From Microbacterium ginsengiterrae (GTDB lineage: Bacteria; Actinomycetota; Actinomycetes; Actinomycetales; Microbacteriaceae): a DNA stretch of 64,000 nt. The notes below the pieces were generated by a model that did not search any database, was not told the DNA's origin, and saw only the letters and a program-made list of their open reading frames with translations. Shown piece after piece: positions 53,816 through 61,168 of the stretch (positions within the stretch are counted from its first letter, which is position 1; every line of letters begins with the position of its first letter). Position numbers and translations under genes: made by a program. The DNA lies in assembly GCF_014205075.1 (NCBI RefSeq), contig NZ_JACHMU010000001.1, forward strand, positions 806,001 through 870,000, in the 5' to 3' direction.

Positions 53816-54584
53816 CGGAGCCTCCGGCGTACTTCGATAGAGCCGCACGGAATCGGCGGCGACCTGCAGCCTCGGCGATCCCCTCAGCCTCGTCGGCGAG
53901 TTGCTCCGTGAGCGTGGAGGATGTCGCGTCGCGCACGAGCCGCTTGGTCGTGCGGATCACGCCGCTTCCGACATCCAGTATCCGAGCGACGAGGCCGTCG
54001 ATCCGCGTGTCGAGATCCGCATCGTCCACCACCTCAGTGGCAACGCCCAGTGCGACGGCAGCCTCGGCATCGAGTCGCCGGTTCGCCAGCAACAGGTCCA
54101 ACGCGCGGCCCGGTCCGATGCGACGCGACAGCCCCCAGCTGACGCCGGCATCGGGCGACAGCCCCACGGCGCCATACCCGGGCGTCAGAGACGCGGAACG
54201 CCCCGCGATCACGATGTCCGCGACAAGAAGCAGACCGATCCCGCCTCCCGCCGCAGCCCCCTGCCAACGAGTGATGACGGGCACCTCCAGTTCATACAAC
54301 GCCGCAATGCCGCGGTGCGCGAAGCCCGTCATACGAGTGATGGCGGCGGACGGGTCCTCGACGTGCGCCAGATCGGCGAGATCGCCACCGACACTGAAGT
54401 GTCGCCCGAGCGCGCGGATTACGACGACGTCGACTCGACCGGCGCAGGATGCTTCGGCGATCTGCTCAGCGGCGTGATCCAGATCCCGCACGAAACCCTC
54501 GTCCATGGGATTCGTCCCGTTGCGGCCCGAGAGTTCCAGAACCCCGACCCGACCTTCGAAGCGCGCGTCGACCCTCGCTTCCAT
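53805..54584 (-). CDS. Enoyl-CoA hydratase/isomerase (crotonase family)
   Basis: This 259-residue crotonase has the oxyanion loops LGRHFSVGGDLADLA and TRWQGAAAGGGIGLLLVADIV. The expected first catalytic Glu after AAGGG is not obvious, and YGAVGLSPDAGVSWGLS has Asp where hydratases have Glu. This argues for an isomerase or a ring-cleaving hydrolase rather than a hydratase. The adjacent MaoC protein may supply hydration. It sits 4 bases after the thiolase gene stop region and overlaps the MaoC gene. Confidence 0.85.
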   Translation of the reverse strand: MEARVDARFEGRVGVLELSGRNGTNPMDEGFVRDLDHAAEQIAEASCAGRVDVVVIRALGRHFSVGGDLADLAHVEDPSAAITRMTGFAHRGIAALYELEVPVITRWQGAAAGGGIGLLLVADIVIAGRSASLTPGYGAVGLSPDAGVSWGLSRRIGPGRALDLLLANRRLDAEAAVALGVATEVVDDADLDTRIDGLVARILDVGSGVIRTTKRLVRDATSSTLTEQLADEAEGIAEAAGRRRFRAALSKYAGGSDGD

Positions 54585-54588
54585 GGCC

Positions 54589-55746
54589 TCAGTCCACGAG
54601 TTCGAGAATCGTGGCGTTCGCCTGCCCGCCGCCCTCGCACATGCTCTGCAGACCGAACCGACTTCCGGTGCGCCGCATCTCCGAGATCAGCGATGTCATG
54701 AGTCGCGTTCCGCTCGCACCGATCGGATGCCCGAGCGCGATCGCCCCGCCGTTGACGTTCACCCGATCCAGGTCCGCTCCGAGCTCGCGCTGCCACGCGA
54801 GGACGACCGAGGCGAAGGCCTCGTTGATCTCGACTACTCCGATGTCGTCGATTCCGAGGTCGGCACGCTCCAGCACTCGCTGAGTGGCCGGGATCGGACC
54901 AGTCAGCATCAGAATCGGATCCGATCCGACCACGGCGAGGTTGCGAATCTTGACCAGCGGCGTGAGACCGTACTCCTTGACCGCCCGCTCGCTCGCGACG
55001 AGCACCGCAGATGCGCCGTCAGAGATCTGGCTCGCAAGAGCGGCGGTGAGCCGTCCGTCCTCCTGTAGCGGAGCCAGTCCAGCCATCCGTTCGAGCGTCG
55101 TGTCCCGTCGGGGTCCCTCATCCTGCGTGATGCCACGGATGGGTGCGATCTCGTCGTCGAACCGCCCCGCATCGATCGCGGCGATGGCGCGACGGTGGCT
55201 CTCCAACGCGAAGCCCTCCATCTCCTCGCGGCTGACGTTCCACTGCCGAGCGATCTGCTCGGCGCCGTGGAACTGAGATACGGGCTGGTTGCCGTAGCGG
55301 GCACGCCATCCCTCCGATCCCTCGAACGGGTCTGCATCGAGATTCATCTGCGCGCCCAGCCCGGCGGCCGTCCCCATGGGGATCATGCTCATGTTCTGAA
55401 CGCCACCGGCCACGATGAGATCGGCCGTGCCGCTCATGACGGCCTGCGCGGCAAAATGCACCGCCTGCTGAGATGAGCCGCACTGGCGGTCGAGGGTGAC
55501 ACCGGGCACGTGTGTGGGGAATCCCGCAGCCAACCACGCGGTTCGCGCGATGCACCCGGCCTGCGGACCCACGTTGTCGAGACACCCCAGGATGACGTCC
55601 TCCACGAGGGCCGGGTCGACCCCTGATCGATCGATCAACGCGGTGATCGCGTGTGCCGCCAGGTCCGCCGGGTGAATCTGCGCCAGTCCACCCCCGCGCT
55701 TGCCGACGGGGGTCCGGACTGATTCGACTATGTACGCCGTTGTCAT
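54589..55746 (-). CDS. Thiolase (acetyl-CoA C-acyltransferase)
   Basis: This 385-residue thiolase carries nucleophile Cys89 in LDRQCGSSQQAVHF, EINEAFASVVLAW, GGAIALGHPIGASG with the His, and QSMCEGGGQAN with the second Cys. It is a degradative FadA-like enzyme similar to the lone thiolase at 36.1 kb. It probably releases acetyl-CoA or propionyl-CoA in the last step of the pathway. The second of two adjacent ATGs was chosen (GAGGA five bases upstream). It lies 45 bases after the ligase gene. Confidence 0.92.
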   Translation of the reverse strand: MTTAYIVESVRTPVGKRGGGLAQIHPADLAAHAITALIDRSGVDPALVEDVILGCLDNVGPQAGCIARTAWLAAGFPTHVPGVTLDRQCGSSQQAVHFAAQAVMSGTADLIVAGGVQNMSMIPMGTAAGLGAQMNLDADPFEGSEGWRARYGNQPVSQFHGAEQIARQWNVSREEMEGFALESHRRAIAAIDAGRFDDEIAPIRGITQDEGPRRDTTLERMAGLAPLQEDGRLTAALASQISDGASAVLVASERAVKEYGLTPLVKIRNLAVVGSDPILMLTGPIPATQRVLERADLGIDDIGVVEINEAFASVVLAWQRELGADLDRVNVNGGAIALGHPIGASGTRLMTSLISEMRRTGSRFGLQSMCEGGGQANATILELVD

Positions 55747-55791
55747 CATCTTCCTCGATCTCGTGTGTCGTTCCGCCTGCCACCGGAGCGG

Positions 55792-57336
55792 TCAGGACTC
55801 GAGCTGTTTCCGCAGTACGTGTCGCAGCACCTTCTGACTCGCGTTGCGCGGCAGATCCTCGACGAAGCGCACGCTCGTCGGACGCTTGTACCGTGCCAGA
55901 TACTGCGTGCAGTGGCTGACGATCGCCTGCTCGTCCAGCACCGCGTCCGTGTTCCGAACGATGAAGGCTACGGGCGTCTGTCCCCAGCGCTCGTGCGGGC
56001 CGCCGACGACCGCGACCTCGGACACCTCTGGCATCTCAGCGATGCAGGCCTCGACCTCCGACGGATAGACGTTCATTCCACCACTGACGATCAGATCATT
56101 CCGTCGCTCAGTGACGTAAACGAAGCCCTGTGCATCCATCGCTCCGAGATCACCGCTGTAGAACCATCCGTCGCGGAACGACTGCGCAGTGATCTCGTCG
56201 CGGTTCCAGTAGCCGACAACGAGGGCAGGAGAGTAAACCACCAGCTCGCCGACGCTGACACCATCGTGCGGGAGGTCCTCGCCGTTCTCGTCGACGATGC
56301 GGACTCCGCAGTCGATGGCGGCGCGGCCCGCGGACGCATAGAAATCGTCGGCGTCCGCCCCCTTCAACACGGAGTCGACGTCCGTGACGGTGAAAAGGCT
56401 CCCGGAACCCTCCGTCATCCCCCACCCCTCGAGGTAGCGGTGTCCGACGACCTCCGCCCAGCGTCGCATCTGGGCGGGCGGCGCCTTCGAGGTCGAATGC
56501 ACGAAGGTGCGCACCTGCTGCCACTTGTCGGGATGCTGCCTCGCCAATTCGGTCATGGCTGGGATCCACGGGGTCGGCACGAATGTGAAGGTGATCTTCT
56601 CGCGCCCGATCGCCTCCATGACGGACTCGGGTCCGTCGACGTCGATCATCATCACGATCGTTCCGCGCACGAAGACGTGCGAGATGAGCAGTCCCAGCAC
56701 CGTGGCGACGAAGGACATGTTCGAGTAGTACAGGCAGACGCTGCCGAGCGGCGTGCGATAGGAGTGGGCGTGGTTCCGCGCAGTGTTCTTCAAAGAGCGG
56801 TGTGTGACCATGGCCCCCTTCGGGCGCCCTGTCGTGCCACTGGTGTATGAGATGACGAAGAGTGCGTTCTCGTCCGGTTCGGGGGGCAGCACAACCGATC
56901 CTCCAGCGAGGAAGGTCTCGTACTCGCTGTCCGCCGCGTGCCAGTCGCCGAACTCAGGGAGGAGACGCAGACCGTGCTCGTCCGCGAGAGAGCGCGCTTT
57001 GTCCGCCTTGTCCGCCTCGTAGAAGAGCGCAACCGCCCCCGAGTCTCCGAGCTGGAATGACGCCTCGTGCTCGGTGAAGAGCGAGTTGACAGGCACGAGC
57101 ACCAGACCGGCTTTGGCGACCGCGAAATACAGCTCCAGGTACTGCGGGCGGGTTCCGGACCATGCGGCGATCCTGTCCCCGGGGGAGAACCCGGCGCCCA
57201 GCAGCGAGTTCGCAAGTCGCGTCGTGCGCTCGTCGAACTCCGCATACGTGCGAGTCAGCCCGTCTGTCGTCTTCAACAGCACCCGCTCCGGGTGCTGCTG
57301 AGCCCCCGCGACGAGTACGCGTCCAATCTGATCCAC
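55792..57336 (-). CDS. AMP-dependent acyl-CoA synthetase (class I ligase), copy 2
   Basis: This 514-residue ligase parallels copy 1 from MDQIGRVL through YTSGTTGRPKGAMVTHRSLKNTAR, YLEGWGMTEGSGSLF and VSGGMNVYPSEVE, and ends LPRNASQKVLRHVLR. Identity looks high throughout, so the two are recent-to-moderate paralogues on opposite strands 4 kb apart. It presumably activates a related or identical acid. It lies in the minus-strand operon with thiolases, hydratases and the SDR. Confidence 0.92.
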   Translation of the reverse strand: MDQIGRVLVAGAQQHPERVLLKTTDGLTRTYAEFDERTTRLANSLLGAGFSPGDRIAAWSGTRPQYLELYFAVAKAGLVLVPVNSLFTEHEASFQLGDSGAVALFYEADKADKARSLADEHGLRLLPEFGDWHAADSEYETFLAGGSVVLPPEPDENALFVISYTSGTTGRPKGAMVTHRSLKNTARNHAHSYRTPLGSVCLYYSNMSFVATVLGLLISHVFVRGTIVMMIDVDGPESVMEAIGREKITFTFVPTPWIPAMTELARQHPDKWQQVRTFVHSTSKAPPAQMRRWAEVVGHRYLEGWGMTEGSGSLFTVTDVDSVLKGADADDFYASAGRAAIDCGVRIVDENGEDLPHDGVSVGELVVYSPALVVGYWNRDEITAQSFRDGWFYSGDLGAMDAQGFVYVTERRNDLIVSGGMNVYPSEVEACIAEMPEVSEVAVVGGPHERWGQTPVAFIVRNTDAVLDEQAIVSHCTQYLARYKRPTSVRFVEDLPRNASQKVLRHVLRKQLES

Positions 57337-57369
57337 AGTTCTCCTACCGTGCGTTCTTGCTCGCCCTGT

Positions 57370-57795
57370 TCAGCGCACCTGATAGACGTCGTACGCGACG
57401 ATTCCGGCGGCGATGTCAATCGACCCCTTGCCCACGAACAATGAGCTGTTTAGCCAGGTATAGCGCGGATCGGCCGTCTCGAACGTGATCGCGGTATACA
57501 TCGTCGATCCGTCGATTCCGGCAGAGGCATCGCCGCGACCTCGGTACTCCATGTAGAGGAAGGCACCGTCCTCGGTCTTGAGAGCCATCCTCACGTCCGG
57601 GATGGCTGTACCGTCTGGGCCGATGGTCAGCCAATCCGCCGCGGAATCGCCTCGCTGCGCGGCGGCGATGCGGTCGCCGACGAGCGATCCCTCCGTCACG
57701 CCCACCACGACGCGCTGTCCCAGCGGCGTCAGCCCGGCGAAGTCCGGCTTCGAGTTCGGCTTTGCGGTCAACTTCGCGAAATGAACCAGTTCCAT
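57370..57795 (-). CDS. DUF3237 family protein
   Basis: This 141-residue protein belongs to DUF3237, seen as GQRVVVGVTEGSLVGDRIAA, ADWLTIGPDGTAIPDVRMALKTEDGAFLYMEYRGRG and WLNSSLFVGKGSID. Members are small beta-barrels of unknown function, frequently next to CoA-ester or aromatic catabolism genes. The role may be hydratase-like or binding, but no catalytic residues can be assigned. A GGAGA site precedes the ATG; it lies 11 bases after the SCP2-type thiolase stop. Confidence 0.8.
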   Translation of the reverse strand: MELVHFAKLTAKPNSKPDFAGLTPLGQRVVVGVTEGSLVGDRIAAAQRGDSAADWLTIGPDGTAIPDVRMALKTEDGAFLYMEYRGRGDASAGIDGSTMYTAITFETADPRYTWLNSSLFVGKGSIDIAAGIVAYDVYQVR

Positions 57796-57806
57796 GTCTC
57801 TCCTTC

Positions 57807-58976
57807 TCAAATACCGAGGATGTGAGCGGCGGACACCGCAGTCGTTCCCTTGATCAGACCGCCGCCGCACTGCACGAACGCACGACGGGCGTCAGCGATC
57901 TGCCGCTGTCCCGCACCGCCGCGGAGTTGCGTCACCGCCTCGTACACCTGGGCCATCCCGGTCGCACCGATCGGATGCCCTCGGGCCACCAGCCCTCCGG
58001 AGGGGTTGACGGGCATCTGCCCACCGAGTGTCGTGTGACCGGTCTCCGCCCACTTGACCTCATCGCCGGCCGGGCACAAGCCCGACTCCACCCAGGAGAC
58101 GATCTCTCCCGGAGCGGTGGCATCGTGCAGCTCGGCGAAGTCCATGTCCTCGGGTCCCAGCCCAGACTGCTCCCACGCAGCCTGGGCTGAGAATTCGTGC
58201 GAGTCGGACGGGCCGGATGCGTCGGCAGGGAGTGAGCGCAGCTGCGATGCGAGGATCTGAACGTCCCCGTTCCGCCTGTCGAGGTCACCCCGAGTGATCA
58301 CGGCTGCCGCCGCACCGTCGCCCACAGGGGAGCACATCAGCACGGTGAGCGGTCCGAGAACATGTCGTGCCGCGAGTATCTCTTCGACCGTGCGGGGGGT
58401 CCGGCGCTGCGCAAGCGGGTTGAGCGCCCCGTTCGCATGAGCCTTCGCCGCAACCTGCGCGAAGTTCTCGACGGAGACACCGCGCTCGCGGATCAGGAAG
58501 TCAGCCACCTTCGCATAGCGGTCGATGAATGGGCTGCGGGTGACGCCGGCACCCTCGCCGTAGTCTCTGAAGTCGACGTCCATGCCTCCCATGAACACCT
58601 CGAAGCTCTTCGCCTTGTCCTGCGAGTAGAGCTTCTCTGCGCCGACGACGAGAACAGTGTCATACTGACCGCCCGCCACGGAACTCCACCCGAGGTGCAT
58701 GGCGTTGGCTCCGGTCGCGCAGGCGTTCTCGACATTGTTGACCGCCATGACGCCCGCCCCCATATGGTGGGTCACCGTCTCCCCGCGGATCGAGTTCTGA
58801 CCGTGCATGATGCCGGCGCCGACGTTGCCGAAGAATACCGCCTGGATGTCGTCGAAGGTGACGCCGGCGTCCTTCATGGCCTCATCGATCGCCGATGCGG
58901 CAAGCTCTTTCAGGCTTGTCTCCTCGAACCGCCCCATTGGCGTCATGCCGACGCCCCGGACCACCGCTTCTCTCAT
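57807..58976 (-). CDS. SCP2-type thiolase / lipid-transfer-like protein
   Basis: This 389-residue thiolase-fold protein has Cys86 in NNVENACATGANAMH, His in FAELHDATAPGE, and the GHPIGATGMAQVYEAV loop. The second active-site Cys is in FVQCGGGLIKG. It resembles sterol-carrier-protein-X-type thiolases that act on branched-chain or steroid side-chain ketoacyl-CoAs. It overlaps the SDR gene by 4 bases, so the two may act in consecutive steps (3-hydroxyacyl-CoA oxidation then thiolysis). Confidence 0.88.
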   Translation of the reverse strand: MREAVVRGVGMTPMGRFEETSLKELAASAIDEAMKDAGVTFDDIQAVFFGNVGAGIMHGQNSIRGETVTHHMGAGVMAVNNVENACATGANAMHLGWSSVAGGQYDTVLVVGAEKLYSQDKAKSFEVFMGGMDVDFRDYGEGAGVTRSPFIDRYAKVADFLIRERGVSVENFAQVAAKAHANGALNPLAQRRTPRTVEEILAARHVLGPLTVLMCSPVGDGAAAAVITRGDLDRRNGDVQILASQLRSLPADASGPSDSHEFSAQAAWEQSGLGPEDMDFAELHDATAPGEIVSWVESGLCPAGDEVKWAETGHTTLGGQMPVNPSGGLVARGHPIGATGMAQVYEAVTQLRGGAGQRQIADARRAFVQCGGGLIKGTTAVSAAHILGI

Positions 58977-59806
58977 GATCTGTCCTTCCCTCGAAGCGCG
59001 TCCCGCGCTGCGTAGCGTGCCTCGTAGCGGCCGTCGGCGGTACGACCGCCGTCGACGACAAGGCTCTGGCCTGTGATGAAGCTCGCATCGTCCGATGCCA
59101 GGAATGCAACCGCTGCCGCTGCCTCGTCCGGGCGCCCCTGCCGAAGCATCGGCTGCATCAGGTTTCGAGCCTCACGCTGTCCATCGGCGTCCCCGAAGCC
59201 GCTGCGCACCATGTCCGAGTCGATGACACCGAGAACGACAGTGTTGGCTCGGATGCCCCGATCTGCATAGCGCACGCCGAAATGTCGCGACACCGCAAGG
59301 AGCGACGCCTTCGTCGCCTCGTACGATAGTGAGTACCCACTGGAGATCAGTCCGGCCGTGGAGGACACGAAGACGAAGGAACCTCTGCCGCGCTCCATCA
59401 TGCCGGGCAGCGCTGACTGCGCCACCAGCCAGTGCGAGCGGACGTTGATGTCCATCGCGAGCTGCCAGTCCTCTACGCTCTGCGCACGACCGGGTTGGTT
59501 ACCCGAGACGCCGACGTTGCAGACGACCACGTCCAGAGGCCCAATCTCACGCTCGGCGTGCTCCACCAGAGATCGGCTCGACTCGACATCGGATGCGTCC
59601 GACTGGAGCGCAACGCCGCGTCCGCCTGGGAGCGCCGCCACGGTGTGCTCGGCGCGCACCAGATCGATGTCGGATACTGCGACGCGTGCGCCCTCGGTGG
59701 CGAGGCGGATGGCGATCTGCGCACCGTTCGCCTGCATGGCCGTCGACGACGCCGCTCCGCCGCCGACCACGAGGACTCGACGTCCCGCGAACCTGCCGTC
59801 CATCAT
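58973..59806 (-). CDS. Short-chain dehydrogenase/reductase
   Basis: This 277-residue classical SDR oxidises or reduces an alcohol, probably a 3-hydroxyacyl-CoA. Catalytic Ser is in FVFVSSTAGLIS and Tyr/Lys in LSYEATKAS. The glycine-rich loop is unusual: VVGGGAASSTAMQANGAQIA has an insertion between the Gly run and the usual GxG, as in a mycobacterial subgroup. The ATG with GGAGGT five bases upstream was chosen over one 12 bases further out. It is the first gene of the operon and has a CCAAGCGCTTGG palindrome 20 bases before it. Confidence 0.88.
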   Translation of the reverse strand: MMDGRFAGRRVLVVGGGAASSTAMQANGAQIAIRLATEGARVAVSDIDLVRAEHTVAALPGGRGVALQSDASDVESSRSLVEHAEREIGPLDVVVCNVGVSGNQPGRAQSVEDWQLAMDINVRSHWLVAQSALPGMMERGRGSFVFVSSTAGLISSGYSLSYEATKASLLAVSRHFGVRYADRGIRANTVVLGVIDSDMVRSGFGDADGQREARNLMQPMLRQGRPDEAAAAVAFLASDDASFITGQSLVVDGGRTADGRYEARYAARDALRGKDRS

Positions 59807-59825
59807 CTCGACCTCCATTGGCCTA

Positions 59826-59837
59826 CCAAGCGCTTGG
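59826..59837. promoter_or_regulatory. CCAAGCGCTTGG operator-like palindrome
   Basis: This perfect 12-base palindrome is in the divergent gap between the SDR operon and the acyl-CoA dehydrogenase gene. Its half-sites (CAAGC/GCTTG) match the 16-base sites at 49.7, 49.8 and 51.9 kb, but without the four-base spacer. It may bind the same regulator or a related one. Confidence 0.55.
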
Positions 59838-59912
59838 CCGCTACAGTAGCATAATCAACGAAGGAGCGGAGTATCGGCTCCTCACCGCAGATCGTCAATG
59901 AGGAGGACTCCT

Positions 59913-61109
59913 GTGAGCCACGCTGATCCCATGAAGCTACCCGCGCCGGATCCCGCCGACATCGCCGGCCTCGATGCGCTCCTGTCAGATGATGAGAAGG
60001 AGATCCGCAGCGCTGTCCGCCAGACGCTCGACGCCATCGTCGACCCGCATATCGCGGAGTGGTTCGAAGCCGGCTCGATCCCCGACGTGCGCGGGCTGGC
60101 CAAAGAGCTCGGGTCTCTCGGCGTTCTTGGTATGCACCTTGAGGGGTACGGGTGCTCCGGGATGTCAGCGACCGCCTACGGGCTCGCTTGCCTCGAGATC
60201 GAGGCAAGCGACTCCGGCATCCGTTCCTTGGTCTCCGTGCAGGGCTCCCTCGCCATGTTCGCGATCTGGCGATGGGGTTCCGAAGAGCAGAAACAGGCCT
60301 GGCTACCGGGCATGGCAGCCGGGGAACTGATCGGATGCTTCGGCCTGACCGAACCGGACGTCGGTTCCGACCCCGCGAACCTCAGGACGCGGGCACGTCG
60401 CGACGGCGACGACTGGATCATCGACGGGCAGAAGATGTGGATCTCGAACGCACCCTTCGCAGACGTCGCCGTCATCTGGGCCCAGACGGACGAAGGCATC
60501 CGCGGGTTCATCGTCCCCCTCGACTCCCCCGGCATCACCGTTGCGGAGATCAAGCACAAGATGTCGCTTCGCGCCTCCGCCACCGGTGAGATCGCACTTG
60601 ACGGCGTCCGTCTTCCCTCAGATGCCATGCTGCCCGACGCCCGCGGCCTGAAGGGTCCGTTGTCGTGCCTGAACGAAGCCCGGTACGGGATCGTCTGGGG
60701 CTCGCTGGGGGCAGCGCGAACGAGCATCGAGTCAGCGCGCCGCTACGCCATCGACCGGGAGCAGTTCGGCAAACCGATCGCCGGTTTCCAGCTCACGCAG
60801 CAGAAGCTCGTCGACATGTCGCTGGAGTACTCGAAGGGGTACCTGCTCGCGATGCACCTCGGACGCCGCAAGGACGCCGGGCAGCTCCGCCCCGAGCAGG
60901 TGAGTCTCGGCAAGCTGAACAATGTGCGTGAAGCCATCGAGATCTGCCGCACTGCGCGGACGATTCTCGGCGCCAATGGGATCTCGCTGGAGTTCCCCGT
61001 CATCCGACACCAGAACAACTTGGAATCAGTGCTCACCTACGAGGGGACCGTCGAGATGCACACCTTGATTCTGGGACAGGCGCTGACCGGTATCCCGGCA
61101 TTCGCATGA
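59913..61109 (+). CDS. Glutaryl-CoA dehydrogenase-like acyl-CoA dehydrogenase
   Basis: This 398-residue enzyme matches glutaryl-CoA dehydrogenase along its length. Arg104-Ser105 in SGIRSLVSVQGSL corresponds to the Arg-Ser pair that binds the gamma-carboxylate. Other matches are CFGLTEPDVGSDP, SLRASATGEI, NEARYGIVWGSLGAARTS and catalytic Glu377 in LTYEGTVEMHTLILGQALTGIPAF. That enzyme oxidises and decarboxylates glutaryl-CoA to crotonyl-CoA. GTG at 59913 has AGGAGG six bases upstream; the ATG at 59898 lacks one. Its presence points to a dicarboxylyl-CoA intermediate. Confidence 0.88.
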   Translation: MSHADPMKLPAPDPADIAGLDALLSDDEKEIRSAVRQTLDAIVDPHIAEWFEAGSIPDVRGLAKELGSLGVLGMHLEGYGCSGMSATAYGLACLEIEASDSGIRSLVSVQGSLAMFAIWRWGSEEQKQAWLPGMAAGELIGCFGLTEPDVGSDPANLRTRARRDGDDWIIDGQKMWISNAPFADVAVIWAQTDEGIRGFIVPLDSPGITVAEIKHKMSLRASATGEIALDGVRLPSDAMLPDARGLKGPLSCLNEARYGIVWGSLGAARTSIESARRYAIDREQFGKPIAGFQLTQQKLVDMSLEYSKGYLLAMHLGRRKDAGQLRPEQVSLGKLNNVREAIEICRTARTILGANGISLEFPVIRHQNNLESVLTYEGTVEMHTLILGQALTGIPAFA

Positions 61110-61117
61110 TCACTCGA

Positions 61118-61167
61118 ACGTGAAGAAGGGCGGTGCGGACCATGGTCCGCACCGCCCTTCTTCACGT
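61118..61167. terminator. 50-base perfect palindrome, convergent terminator
   Basis: Bases 61118-61167 are a perfect palindrome with a 25-base arm, centred in CATG. It lies 8 bases after the stop of the plus-strand dehydrogenase and just before the 3' end of the minus-strand FadE5-like gene. It would stop transcription in both directions. Confidence 0.8.
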
Positions 61168-61168
61168 C

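Noticed and set aside
49719..59837. Assigning the CAAGC/GCTTG sites to KstR2
   Set aside because: Three of the sites have a 4-base spacer absent from that motif, and no steroid-ring genes or KstR2 gene are seen.
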